Below, piece after piece: positions 8,497-16,980 of a stretch of DNA of 64,000 bases. Each line of letters begins with the position of its first letter. Position 1 is the first letter of the stretch. The stretch comes from DATCLS01 sp036563805 (GTDB taxonomy: Bacteria; Actinomycetota; Acidimicrobiia; Acidimicrobiales; VFJN01): contig DATCLS010000016.1 in NCBI GenBank assembly GCA_036563805.1, positions 69,699 to 133,698 of the forward strand, read 5' to 3'. The notes under the pieces are model-generated. The model did not search any database. It saw nothing but the letters and a program-made list of their open reading frames with translations, and was not told the origin of the DNA. The position numbers and the translations under genes were made by a program.

Positions 8497-9588
8497 ATGC
8501 GGATCGTCTTGGTCGCACCTCCGTGGATCTCCGTCCCTCCGCCCGCCTACGGCGGAACGGAGCTCGTGATCGACACCCTCGCGCGCGGCCTGGCCGCCGC
8601 CGGACACGACGTGGTGCTGGCCACCACCGGCGACAGCACCTGCCCGGTCGAGCGCACCTGGACCCACCCCCGGGCCCGGACCGCCGACATGGGCGACGTC
8701 GCCGTCGAGCTCCGCCACGTCCTCCACGCCTACGAACAGGTCAGCGGCGCCGACGTCGTCCACGACCACACCACGGCCGGGCCGCTCTACGGCGCCCGCC
8801 GCACGTCGCTCCCCGTCGTCACCACCAACCACACCCTGTTCAGCGACGACATGCGGGCGATCTACCGGGCCCTCGACGGGCGGGTCCCGGTCATCGCCAT
8901 CTCCCACCACCACGCCACCACCGCCCGGGACGTGCCGGTCGCCCGGGTCATCCACCACGGCCTCGACCTCGACGGCATCCCCGTCGGGCCCGGCGGCGAC
9001 CACCTCGCCTTCGTCGGGCGCATGGACCCCAGCAAGGGCGTCCGGGAGGCCATCGAGATCGCCCGCCGGGCGGACGCCCCGCTCGTCATCGCCGCCAAGA
9101 TGCGGAGCCGCGCCGAGCGCGACTACTTCGACGCCCAGATCAAGCCCCTGCTGGGCGGCCCCATCGAGTACGCCGGCGAGCTCGACCGCCCCGCCGCCCT
9201 CGAGCTGCTGCGCAGCGCCCGGGCGCTCCTCAACCCGATCCAGTGGGACGAGCCGTTCGGGCTGGTCATGGTCGAGGCCCTGGCCAGCGGGACCCCGGTC
9301 ATCACCAGCCCGCGGGGCGCCGCCCCCGAGATCGTCGACCACGGCACGACCGGCTTCCTCGCCGCCACCCTCGAGCAGGCCGTCGCCGCCGTCAGTTGGT
9401 CGGCCGGCATCGACCGCCGCGCCTGCCGGAAGGCGGCCGAGGCCCGGTTCTCGGCCGACCGCATGGTGGCCGACCACCTCGCCCTGTACCACGACGTCCT
9501 GGCCGGCCGGCTGGTCCGGGCCGCGAACTCCCGGGGCCGCGACGCGGTCGTCGCCCTGCCGGGCGGGGTGACGTCGCTGTCGTCGTAG
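8497..9588 (+). CDS. Glycosyltransferase family 4 protein
   Basis: 363 aa GT-B glycosyltransferase. The N-terminus has PPPAYGGTELVID, the glycine-rich acceptor-side loop. The C-terminal donor domain contains AFVGRMDPSKGV and the donor-site EX7E-type region PFGLVMVEALASGTPV. These features fit retaining GT4 enzymes that use an activated sugar. It diverges from the debranching-enzyme gene, which could suggest glycogen or polysaccharide metabolism, but GT4 enzymes are too diverse for a substrate call. No clear Shine-Dalgarno is visible directly before the ATG. Confidence 0.88.
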   Translation: MRIVLVAPPWISVPPPAYGGTELVIDTLARGLAAAGHDVVLATTGDSTCPVERTWTHPRARTADMGDVAVELRHVLHAYEQVSGADVVHDHTTAGPLYGARRTSLPVVTTNHTLFSDDMRAIYRALDGRVPVIAISHHHATTARDVPVARVIHHGLDLDGIPVGPGGDHLAFVGRMDPSKGVREAIEIARRADAPLVIAAKMRSRAERDYFDAQIKPLLGGPIEYAGELDRPAALELLRSARALLNPIQWDEPFGLVMVEALASGTPVITSPRGAAPEIVDHGTTGFLAATLEQAVAAVSWSAGIDRRACRKAAEARFSADRMVADHLALYHDVLAGRLVRAANSRGRDAVVALPGGVTSLSS

Positions 9589-9927
9589 CCGGGCGCGCCG
9601 TCGCCGCGGCCGAGCGTCGAGCCTCACCCGCCGGGGCGCTCGGCGCCCTCGTCGACGCCGACGCCTACGACCACGTCGGCGCCACCGACCTGCTGGTGCC
9701 GCTCGCCTCGTCCTGGCGACCCTGGCCGTGACGCCACGGCGGCGGCCGTGACCCGCCTGCTCGCCGGCCGGGCGCCCCCCACCAGCGGGCGTGGCGCCCG
9801 CCCGGTCAGCTGCCCGGCGGCCGCTCCGAGATGGCGGAGCAGGTCGTCGCCGACGCGCCGACGCACGAACGAACCCCCGCCGCCCTGCACCATCCGGGTG
9901 CCACCCCCGCCCGGAGAGGGGATCTTG
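9589..9927. other. Gene-poor stretch between the GT4 gene and tRNA-Leu
   Basis: 339 bp with no ORF that looks like a protein; the short frames here are Arg/Pro/Gly-rich shadows. On the minus strand it would receive the 3' end of the tRNA transcript. I see no clear hairpin-plus-T-run, repeat or operator in it. Confidence 0.5.
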
Positions 9928-10013
9928 TGTCGGAGGGGGGACTTGAACCCCCACGCCCAATTAAGGGCACCAGGCCCTCAACCTGGCGCGTCTGCCAATT
10001 CCGCCACTCCGAC
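9928..10013 (-). tRNA. tRNA-Leu (anticodon GAG)
   Basis: The reverse strand folds into a class II tRNA. The acceptor arms are GTCGGAG and CTCCGAC. The D-arm region begins TGGCGGAATTGGCAGA. The anticodon stem CCAGG/CCTGG encloses loop TTGAGGG, giving anticodon GAG. There is a long variable arm and a T-arm with GGTTCAAGTCC. The discriminator is A, as expected for leucine. The 3' CCA is not encoded. It would read CTC/CTT codons, important in this GC-rich genome. Confidence 0.95.
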
Positions 10014-10186
10014 GTGGCTCCGGGGTGGCCCCGAAGCGAGCTGTCACTGTAGCGCAGCCGGAGCACCCGCCCAATCACGGGTGGTGCCTACCGTGCCCCC
10101 CTCGAGGGCCCGCCACACCGTGGCTGCTGCGACCCACGGGGGCGAGGCCGACGCCCAGGCCCGGCACCGGCCCCCGGCCCGGCCGC

Positions 10187-10798
10187 TCAGCCCGCCGACG
10201 ACTCGGGGTGCTGGCCGCCCTCCTCCCCCAGGTCCTCGACCGTGTCGATGTCGGTCGGCGACCCCGGGCAGGGGACCTCGACGACGATGTCGGGCCGGCG
10301 GCGCATGACCTTGCGGGCGCCCTCGTCGCCCGTGCGGGGCAACAGCGGCCACACGGGCCCGGACAGGCGCACCGGGTTGCCCCGGACGCCGTTGTAGGTG
10401 GCCACGGCGATCGGCGCCGAGGTGCGGGCCACGCGGCGCCAGGCCTCGGCCGGGACGAGCGGCTGGTCGGCGAGGCCGACGACGATCGTGCCGTAGCCGT
10501 CGCGGCGGGCCGCCCGCAGGCCGGCCTGCAGCGACGAGGCGAGCCCGTCCTGCCAGCGGTCGTTCCGCACGATGCGGACCACGCCCACGCCCGGGGGCAG
10601 GTTCACGTCCGTCGCCCCCACGACCACGTACGTGGCGTCGAGCCCGGCGGTGGCCGCGTGCTCGATCGACCACTCGGCCACCGTGCGCCCCAGGAAGGGC
10701 GCCAGGAGCTTGTGGCCCTTCCCCCCCGACTTCGTGAACCGCGACCCCCCACCGGCCGCCAGCACGATCGCTGCTATCGCCACCTCGGCACTCCCCAT
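10187..10798 (-). CDS. MobA/MocA-like nucleotidyltransferase
   Basis: 203 aa. The N-terminal signature IVLAAGGGSRF followed by GGKGHKLL matches the MobA-like NTP-transferase family, which adds CMP or GMP to molybdopterin. DRWQDGLASSLQAGL and VVGLADQPLV are the usual downstream substrate-site segments. The neighbouring leftward genes encode XdhC- and CoxI-type maturation proteins. That context favours a MocA-like role (molybdopterin cytosine dinucleotide for xanthine or CO dehydrogenase-type enzymes) over MobA. The start at 10798 is the first ATG before the nucleotide motif. The gap to xdhC is 79 bp. The target enzyme is not in the window. Confidence 0.85.
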   Translation of the reverse strand: MGSAEVAIAAIVLAAGGGSRFTKSGGKGHKLLAPFLGRTVAEWSIEHAATAGLDATYVVVGATDVNLPPGVGVVRIVRNDRWQDGLASSLQAGLRAARRDGYGTIVVGLADQPLVPAEAWRRVARTSAPIAVATYNGVRGNPVRLSGPVWPLLPRTGDEGARKVMRRRPDIVVEVPCPGSPTDIDTVEDLGEEGGQHPESSAG

Positions 10799-10877
10799 TG
10801 ACCAGGCGCCCGCGCAGTTCGGCCGGCATCGTGGGCCGGCGGCCCGCCCGCCACCAAATCGATCGTCGTGCGCCCCC

Positions 10878-11750
10878 TCACGACGCCGGCGCCGCCTCGG
10901 ACGACCGCCCAGGCGACCCCGCCCCCGAGGGCATCGGCCGGTGGATCGGCCCGGACGTCGCCCGCAGCGGCCGGACGTCCGAGCTCCGCCCCGTCCGGTC
11001 GGCGATGATCTCGGCGCAGATCGAGATGGCGGTCTCCTCCGGGGTGCGGGCGCCGATGTCGAGCCCGATCGGCGCTCGGATGCGCTCGAGCCGCGCCGCC
11101 ACCTCGTCCTCACTCAGCGACCCGGTGGCGGCCAGCGCCTCCTTCAGGCGCACCACCCGGTCGGCGTGCGTGCGCCGGCTGCCCATGGCGCCGATGTACC
11201 CGGCGTCGGTCTCGAGCGCGGAGACGAGGGCCGGCACGTCGAACTTGGCGTCGTGGGTCAGCACGCACACGGCGTCGCGCCGGGTCAGCTCGGGGCCCAC
11301 CCGCCCGAGCAGCCGGTCGGGCCACTCGACGACGACCTCGTCGGCCTCGGGGAACCGCTTGCGGGTGGCGAACACCTCGCGGGCATCGCACACGGTCACG
11401 TGGTAGCCGAGCACCTTGGCCACCTTGACCAGCGCCCGCGTGAAGTCGACGGCGCCGAACACGAGCATGCGGGGCGGCGGGGCGAAGCTCTCGATGAACA
11501 CGGCCACGGTGGCCTCCCGGGCCTCGCCGTGGGGGCCGTAGTGGCGCACGCCGCTCGTGCCGGCCGCCAGCTCGCCGAGGGCGTCGCGCTCGACGACCCG
11601 GTCGAGGTCGGGGTCGCCCAGCGAGCCCGACAGCGGCGAGCCCGGCCGCACCAGCGCCTTGGACCCGACGCCCGGGCCGTCGATGACCGTCGCCAGCGCC
11701 ACGGGCGCCCCGGACCGCACCGCGGCCGCCAGCTCGTCGTAGAGGCTCAC
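10878..11750 (-). CDS. xdhC: XdhC family molybdenum-hydroxylase maturation protein
   Basis: 290 aa. Residues 1-95 form an XdhC/CoxI-type N-terminal domain. From about residue 95 a Rossmann-like domain (MLVFGAVDFTRALVKVAKV) continues with the conserved tail containing YIGAMGSRRTHADRV and RIRAPIGLDIGARTPEE. XdhC proteins insert or sulfurate the molybdenum cofactor of xanthine dehydrogenase and relatives. It starts ten bases after the CoxI-like gene ends and precedes the MocA-like gene, so the three probably form a small maturation operon. The last 35 residues are a Pro/Ser/Arg-rich tail. Confidence 0.88.
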   Translation of the reverse strand: MSLYDELAAAVRSGAPVALATVIDGPGVGSKALVRPGSPLSGSLGDPDLDRVVERDALGELAAGTSGVRHYGPHGEAREATVAVFIESFAPPPRMLVFGAVDFTRALVKVAKVLGYHVTVCDAREVFATRKRFPEADEVVVEWPDRLLGRVGPELTRRDAVCVLTHDAKFDVPALVSALETDAGYIGAMGSRRTHADRVVRLKEALAATGSLSEDEVAARLERIRAPIGLDIGARTPEETAISICAEIIADRTGRSSDVRPLRATSGPIHRPMPSGAGSPGRSSEAAPAS

Positions 11751-11760
11751 CGGGCGCCGC

Positions 11761-12075
11761 TCACCAGTCGAGCGGCTCGACGAACAGATGGATGGTCCCG
11801 CCGCAGGTCAGCCCGACCGCGAACGCCTCGTCGTCGCTGTAGCCGAACGACACGACCTTGCGCTCGCCCGTCTCGAGCACCTCGAGCGCCTCGGTCACGA
11901 CCGCCCCCTCGACGCACCCGCCCGACACCGAGCCGACGACCTCGCCCCGCTCGTTGACCGCCATGGCGGCGCCGGGGCCCCGGGGCCCGGACCCGTCGAG
12001 GTCGACCACGCGGGCGACCGCAACCTTCAGGCCGGCGTCCCGCCAGGCGTCGAGGTCGTCGAGAAGGTCCCTCAT
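11761..12075 (-). CDS. XdhC/CoxI N-terminal-domain protein
   Basis: 104 aa, corresponding to the XdhC_CoxI domain alone. The signature SGGCVEGAV and the C-terminal LTCGGTIHLFVEPL carry the two conserved cysteines of the family. Together with the adjacent XdhC protein it resembles the paired CoxI/XdhC arrangement in which short and long proteins work together to mature Mo-hydroxylases. It is the first gene of the leftward trio, 10 bp before xdhC. A longer start is not supported, since upstream sequence is in a different style and lacks the domain. Confidence 0.87.
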   Translation of the reverse strand: MRDLLDDLDAWRDAGLKVAVARVVDLDGSGPRGPGAAMAVNERGEVVGSVSGGCVEGAVVTEALEVLETGERKVVSFGYSDDEAFAVGLTCGGTIHLFVEPLDW

Positions 12076-12170
12076 CGGCCCCCAGGCTAGGAGCGAACGG
12101 CCCGGATCGGGAGAGTTGCGCCGAAGAGTGCAGAGCCAGAGGCCGTGCCGGAGCTGCGCCGGCCGGCCCC

Positions 12171-12401
12171 TCAGCCCAGCATGAGCGACAGCGCCACGAC
12201 GGTGAACGCCCAGACGAGCGCCACCGCGACCGTGAGGCGGTCGAGGTTGCGCTCCATGACCGTCGACCCCATGGCGCTGGCGCCGATGCCGCCGCCGAAC
12301 ATGTCGGACAGGCCGCCGCCCTTGCCGCTGTGTAGCAGCACGAGGATGATGAGGATCAGCGACGACGCGACGTTGATGGCAGCGGTGATCGCGGTGAGCA
12401 C
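12171..12401 (-). CDS. secG: Preprotein translocase subunit SecG
   Basis: 76 aa, the normal SecG size. Two membrane helices flank the conserved segment LLHSGKGGGLSDMFGGG, the cytosolic loop that marks SecG. It assists SecYE in protein export. The GTG start at 12401 puts the first helix at the extreme N-terminus. In many actinobacteria secG follows tpiA directly; here the two are separated by about 13 kb of peptide-transporter genes, and secG follows dppF on the same strand after 29 bp, so it may be carried on the dpp transcript. Confidence 0.93.
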   Translation of the reverse strand: MLTAITAAINVASSLILIILVLLHSGKGGGLSDMFGGGIGASAMGSTVMERNLDRLTVAVALVWAFTVVALSLMLG

Positions 12402-12430
12402 GGCGGACCAGGCTAGACGACCGCGCCCGC

Positions 12431-13498
12431 CTACACGACCTCGCGCAGCCGGGCGAAGTGGCAGGCCACGGGGTGCTCGATCTCGCTCTTGGGCCGGATC
12501 TGGAGCAGGGGCTCCTCCTCGGCGCACACCGACGTGTCCACGCCGCTCTCTTCCAGCTTGGCTCGGTGCCAGCACCGGGTCCGGAACCGGCAGCCCGACG
12601 GCGGGTCGGCCGGGCTCGGCACGTCGCCGGTGAGGATGATCCGCTCCCGCCGGCGCTCGCGCTCGGGGTCGGGCAGCGGGATGGCCGACAGCAGCGCCTG
12701 CGTGTAGGGGTGCCCGGGGCGGTCGTAGATGGCGTCGCGGGGCCCGGTCTCGACGATCTTGCCGAGGTACATGACCGCCACCCGGTCGGAGATGTGGCGC
12801 ACCACCGACAGGTCGTGGGCGATGAACACGTACGCCAGCCCGAGCTCGTCCTGGAGGTGGCACAGCAGGTTCACGACGCCGGCCTGGATCGACACGTCGA
12901 GCGCCGAGACCGGCTCGTCGAGCACGATCATGTCGGGCTCGAGCGCCAGGGCCCGGGCCACGCCGACCCGCTGGCGCTGGCCCCCCGAGAACTCGTGGGG
13001 GAACCGGTTGGCGTGCTCGGGCGCCAGGCCGACCGTGCGCAGCAGCTCGCGGACGCGGTCGTCGATCTGGCTCCGGGACCAGCCGAAATGGACCTTCAGC
13101 GGCTCGGCCAGGGCGGCGCCCACGGTCATGCGGGGGTTGAGCGAGGCGTACGGGTCCTGGAAGACGATCTGGAAGCGGCGCCGCATCCGGGCCAGCTCCT
13201 TGCCCCGCAGCCGGCCGATGTCCTGGCCGTCGAACACGACGGACCCGGCCGTCGGGGTGATCAGGTTGAGCAGCAGGCGCCCGGTGGTCGACTTGCCGCA
13301 GCCCGACTCGCCCACCAGGCCGAGCGTCTCGCCGCGGTTCACCGTGATGTCGACGCCGGCCACGGCGGACACGTAGCCGACGGGCCGCTGGAGGATGCCG
13401 CCCCGGATCGGGAAGTCCTTGACCAGGCCCTTCGCCTCGAGGAGCGGGGTGTCGGTCTTGGTCGTCGCCGCGGTGTCGACGGCGGTCTCGGTCGTCAC
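12431..13498 (-). CDS. dppF: Oligopeptide ABC transporter ATP-binding protein, DppF type (operon 1)
   Basis: 355 aa. It has Walker A GESGCGKST, the Q-loop region FQDPYASLNPR, the ABC signature FSGGQRQRVGVARAL, Walker B MIVLDEPVSALD and the H-loop IAHDLSV. The C-terminal cysteine-rich oligopeptide/dipeptide motif (CRFRTRC) is present; in OppD/DppD-type subunits this region can bind an iron-sulfur cluster. It pairs with the DppD protein to power import. The ATG overlaps the dppD stop by 4 bp. It is the last transporter gene of the leftward operon. Confidence 0.94.
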   Translation of the reverse strand: MTTETAVDTAATTKTDTPLLEAKGLVKDFPIRGGILQRPVGYVSAVAGVDITVNRGETLGLVGESGCGKSTTGRLLLNLITPTAGSVVFDGQDIGRLRGKELARMRRRFQIVFQDPYASLNPRMTVGAALAEPLKVHFGWSRSQIDDRVRELLRTVGLAPEHANRFPHEFSGGQRQRVGVARALALEPDMIVLDEPVSALDVSIQAGVVNLLCHLQDELGLAYVFIAHDLSVVRHISDRVAVMYLGKIVETGPRDAIYDRPGHPYTQALLSAIPLPDPERERRRERIILTGDVPSPADPPSGCRFRTRCWHRAKLEESGVDTSVCAEEEPLLQIRPKSEIEHPVACHFARLREVV

Positions 13499-14934
13499 GA
13501 CGTCGCTCCCCCGTTTCCGCCCGCCGTCCCGTCCGCGTCCCCGTCGCCGGCGCTCCCGTCCGCGCCCCCGCCGTCACCACCGTCGGCGCCGCTCCCGTCG
13601 GCGTTCCGGTCGGCATCGGCGGGCCCCTCCGCCACGGCCGGCGCCTCGGCATCGGCCGGCGCCGCCTCCGCCGGCGCATCGGCGGGCGCCTCGGCCACGG
13701 CCACATCCGCCACCGCCACGTCGGCGGCCCGGCCGGGCGCGGCCGCCGCCGTCTCGCCGGCGGGCGGGGCGTCGTCGCCGACCGCCAGCTCGCCCACGGC
13801 CTCCTGCTCGGCCGCCACGGCGCCGAGCAGCTCCTGCTCCGACGCCACGTCGACCACCCGGTCGCGCAAATCGTCGACGCCCACGCCGGCCAGCTCCTCG
13901 GCATAGTGGCAGGCGGACAGGTGGGCATCGCCGGCCACCAGCCGCAGGGCCGGCACCTCGCTGTCGCACAGGCCCGGCACCCGGCCGAACCGGCACCGGG
14001 GATGGAACGCGCACCCCGGCGGCACACGGATGAGCGACGGCGGCGAGCCGACGATCGGCAGCAGGGGCTCGTCACCGGAGTCGTCGAGCCGGGGCAGGCT
14101 GGCCAGCAGGCCCAACGTGTAGGGGTGGCGGGTCTCGTAGAAGATCTCGTCGGTCGTGCCGGCCTCGACCTGGCGGCCGGCGTACATGACCATCACGCGG
14201 TTGGCCAGGCCCGCCACGACGCCGAGGTCGTGGGTGATCAGCACGATCGCCGAGTTGATCTCGTCCTTGATGTCGAGCAGCACCTCGAGCACCTGGGCCT
14301 GGACGGTGACGTCGAGGGCGGTCGTGGGCTCGTCGGCGATGAGCAGGTCGGGCTTGCAGGTGATCGCCATGGCGATCATCGCCCGCTGGCGCATGCCCCC
14401 GGAGAACTCGTGGGGGTACATCTTGGCCCGCTTGGCCGGCTCGGGGATGCCGACCAGATCGAGCATCTCGACGGCCCGCTTGTGCGCCTCGGACTTGCTG
14501 AGGCCCTCGTGGATGCGGGCCATCTCGCCGATCTGGCGCCCGACCGTGTGCACGGGGTTCAGGGCCGTCAGCGGGTCCTGGAAGATCATCGCGATCTCGT
14601 TGCCCCGGATCCGGCGCCGCTGGTCCTCGGGCATCGTGAGCAGGTCGGTGCCCTTCCAGAGGATCTCGCCGCTCTCGATCCGCACGGTGGGCTGGAGCCC
14701 GAGGACGGTCATCGCGGTCACCGACTTGCCCGAGCCCGACTCGCCGACGATGGCGAACACCTCGCCGCGCCGGACGTCGAACGAGACGCCGTCGACCGCC
14801 TTGACCACGCCGTCGTCGGTGTCGAAGTAGGCCCGCAGGTCGCGCACCGACAGCAGCGTGTCGTCGGCCACCGCCGCGGCCGTGGCCGAACCGGCGGCCG
14901 GGCTCGACGCGGGGGCGGGAACGGGATCGGCCAT
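13495..14934 (-). CDS. dppD: Oligopeptide ABC transporter ATP-binding protein, DppD type, with long acidic tail (operon 1)
   Basis: 479 aa, well above the usual 320-350. Residues 25 to about 343 are a standard ATPase: GESGSGKSV, FQDPLTALNPVH, FSGGMRQRAMIAMAI, LLIADEPTTALD, and CAFHPRC in the peptide-transporter C-terminal motif. The remaining roughly 135 residues are a low-complexity Ala/Asp/Glu/Gly tail without a recognisable domain. The tail frame is open with no frameshift, and the gene ends in a 4-bp overlap with dppF. The start ATG at 14934 lies five bases after the dppC stop. The tail may be a flexible linker or a coding-sequence expansion of no set function. Confidence 0.93.
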   Translation of the reverse strand: MADPVPAPASSPAAGSATAAAVADDTLLSVRDLRAYFDTDDGVVKAVDGVSFDVRRGEVFAIVGESGSGKSVTAMTVLGLQPTVRIESGEILWKGTDLLTMPEDQRRRIRGNEIAMIFQDPLTALNPVHTVGRQIGEMARIHEGLSKSEAHKRAVEMLDLVGIPEPAKRAKMYPHEFSGGMRQRAMIAMAITCKPDLLIADEPTTALDVTVQAQVLEVLLDIKDEINSAIVLITHDLGVVAGLANRVMVMYAGRQVEAGTTDEIFYETRHPYTLGLLASLPRLDDSGDEPLLPIVGSPPSLIRVPPGCAFHPRCRFGRVPGLCDSEVPALRLVAGDAHLSACHYAEELAGVGVDDLRDRVVDVASEQELLGAVAAEQEAVGELAVGDDAPPAGETAAAAPGRAADVAVADVAVAEAPADAPAEAAPADAEAPAVAEGPADADRNADGSGADGGDGGGADGSAGDGDADGTAGGNGGATS

Positions 14935-14939
14935 GGCGC

Positions 14940-15866
14940 TCACTTCAGCTTGGGGTCGAGGGCGTCGCGGAGCCCGTCGCCGACGAACAGGGCGGCGATG
15001 ACCATGATGGCCAGGGCCGTGCCCGGGACGAACAGCATGTGGGGGTAGGTGGCGAGGGACCGGCGGCCCTCGGCCACCATCAGCCCCCAGGCCGGCGTCG
15101 GCCGCTGGACGCCGACGCCGAGGAACGACAGCGCGGCCTCGGTGATGACGGCCGATCCGATGAACAGGGTCGTGTAGACGATCACCGGCTGGATGGCGTT
15201 GGGGAGGATGTGGCGGACGATGATGCGGGCGTTGCTGAACCCCAGCGCCCGGGCCGCCTCGACGTACTCGCTCTCCTTCACCTGCAGGATCGTCCCCCGC
15301 AGGATGCGGGCGATCGGCATCCACCCCAGGAAGCCGAGCACCAGCATGACCGTGCCCTCGCCCGGGCCGATGACGACGATGATGGCGAGAGCGATCAGCA
15401 GGTAGGGCAGCGCCAACAGGATGTCGGTGAAGCGCATGACGAACGTGTCGATGGCCCGGCCGTAGAAGCCCGCCAGCGCGCCGAAGAACGTGCCCACCGT
15501 GCCGGCGATGAGGCCGGCGATGATGCCGATCCGGAACGAGACCCGGGCGCCGAACACGACGTCGGTGTAGAGGTCGCGGCCCAGCCGGTCGGTGCCGAGG
15601 ATGTGGCCCTTGCTGAAGGGCCGCAGGTTGCCGGCGTTGGTGTCGACCTTGCCGGGCGGGTAGCCGGTGATGAGCTCGGCGAAGATGGCCGCCAGGGCGA
15701 TGATCACGAGGATCACCAGGCCGATCATGGCCAGGCGGTTGCGTCGAAAGCGCCGCCAGATGTCGGCCGCCTGGGTGGTGCGGGCGACGATCTCGTCGCC
15801 CTCGGTGCCCGGCGCCAGCGCCGGCTCGCTGGGCGACAGAGTGGGATCGGGGGTCTGGACTGCCAT
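14940..15866 (-). CDS. dppC: Oligopeptide ABC transporter permease, DppC type (operon 1)
   Basis: 308 aa. There is an N-terminal cytosolic segment, a first helix (AMIGLVILVIIALAAIFAE), then the periplasmic loop ending LGTDRLGRDLYTDVVFGARVS, characteristic of DppC. Five more helices follow. The cytosolic EAA loop (EAARALGFSNARIIVRHILPN) docks to the ATPases. It forms the membrane channel with DppB. The ATG overlaps the dppB stop (TAATG), showing tight coupling. Confidence 0.94.
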   Translation of the reverse strand: MAVQTPDPTLSPSEPALAPGTEGDEIVARTTQAADIWRRFRRNRLAMIGLVILVIIALAAIFAELITGYPPGKVDTNAGNLRPFSKGHILGTDRLGRDLYTDVVFGARVSFRIGIIAGLIAGTVGTFFGALAGFYGRAIDTFVMRFTDILLALPYLLIALAIIVVIGPGEGTVMLVLGFLGWMPIARILRGTILQVKESEYVEAARALGFSNARIIVRHILPNAIQPVIVYTTLFIGSAVITEAALSFLGVGVQRPTPAWGLMVAEGRRSLATYPHMLFVPGTALAIMVIAALFVGDGLRDALDPKLK

Positions 15867-16870
15867 TACTTCGCCTCCCTGCCGACGCGCACCCGGGGAT
15901 CGAAGTAGCCGTAGCTCAAATCGACGATGAGGTTGATGACGACGTAGGCGATGACGAGCACCATCGTCAGGCCCAGCACCACGGGCGCGTCCCGCCGCCC
16001 GATCGAGTCCGCGATGCGAGAGCCCATGCCGTTCCAGCTGAACACGGTCTCGGTGAGGATGGCGGCGCCGATCATGTTGGCCAGGTCGAGGCCGATGAGG
16101 GTCACGACCGGGATCAGCGCGTTGCGCAGGCCGTGGCGGAACACGACCTGGCGGTCGGTGAGGCCCTTGGCCACCGCGGTCCGCATGTAGTCGGCCCGGC
16201 TCACCTCGATCATGGTCGTGCGCATCATGCGGGTGACGAGCGCGGTGGTGACCGAGGCCAGGGCGATCGCCGGCAGCACGAGGAAGCGCCAGCCGTCGCC
16301 GGTGGGGAACACGAACAGGAACCAGTCGTCGGGCGTCCCCTGCACCCGGAGGCGCGACCAGTCGGGCCAGTCGTGCTGGTTGGGGAACACGCCGAACGCC
16401 TGTTGCAGCAGGAACCCGAACACGAACACCGGGAGCGCGCTGAACAGCGCGGTGACCACGGTGGTGAACGAGTCGATCAACGAGTACCGCTTGACGGCGG
16501 ACACGACCCCGGCCGTGATGCCGATGACGGTCTCGATGATGATCGCCCAGAAGGCGAGGCGCAGGCTGTTGGGCAGCGTCTCGCCGAGGATGTCGCTCAC
16601 CGGCCGCCGGGTGGCGTACGACTCGCCGAGGTCGCCGGTGAGCACCCGGCCCCAGTAGTGGCCGTACTGGACGATGAACGGCTCGTCGAGGTCGAACCGC
16701 TCCTCGACCGCCCGCAGCGTCGCCTCGGGGACGCTCCGGCCGGAGGCCCCGCCCGCCAGCAGCTCGGCCGGGTCGCCGGGGACGACGAAGAACAGGATGA
16801 ACAGCAGCGTCAGCGCCCCCCACACCACGGGGACCGCGAGGAGCAGCCGTCGGATGATGAAACTGGCCAT
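15866..16870 (-). CDS. dppB: Oligopeptide ABC transporter permease, DppB type (operon 1)
   Basis: 334 aa. The N-terminal helix begins FIIRRLLLAVPVVWG and is followed by VVPGDPAELL and TGDLGESYATRRPV, the family hallmarks. The EAA loop is MRTAVAKGLTDRQVVFRHGLRN. Six membrane segments can be seen. It is the first permease gene after the binding-protein gene, and a perfect 12-bp stem-loop lies in the 110-bp gap between them. Confidence 0.94.
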   Translation of the reverse strand: MASFIIRRLLLAVPVVWGALTLLFILFFVVPGDPAELLAGGASGRSVPEATLRAVEERFDLDEPFIVQYGHYWGRVLTGDLGESYATRRPVSDILGETLPNSLRLAFWAIIIETVIGITAGVVSAVKRYSLIDSFTTVVTALFSALPVFVFGFLLQQAFGVFPNQHDWPDWSRLRVQGTPDDWFLFVFPTGDGWRFLVLPAIALASVTTALVTRMMRTTMIEVSRADYMRTAVAKGLTDRQVVFRHGLRNALIPVVTLIGLDLANMIGAAILTETVFSWNGMGSRIADSIGRRDAPVVLGLTMVLVIAYVVINLIVDLSYGYFDPRVRVGREAK

Positions 16871-16925
16871 GCGGCGGAGGCCTCGGTGCTTCTGAGATCA
16901 GGCGGGATGGCAACGGCCGGCCCGG

Positions 16926-16953
16926 GGCCCGGGGCGCTCCCGCGCCCCGGGCC
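16926..16953 (-). terminator. Stem-loop between binding-protein and permease genes (operon 1)
   Basis: Perfect 12-bp inverted repeat, arms at 16926-16937 (GGCCCGGGGCGC) and 16942-16953, with a 4-base loop. It lies between the dppA-type stop and the dppB start on the leftward transcript. There is no T-run. In peptide-transporter operons such a hairpin usually stops most transcription or protects the 3' end of the binding-protein mRNA, so that binding protein exceeds permease. That role is inferred. Confidence 0.7.
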
Positions 16954-16980
16954 GGCTCCGTCACGTCGTGTCCGTGTGCG

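Noticed and set aside
9624..9893. 89-codon minus-strand frame between the GT4 gene and tRNA-Leu
   Set aside because: Arg/Gly/Val-rich with no motif or Shine-Dalgarno; treated as non-coding.
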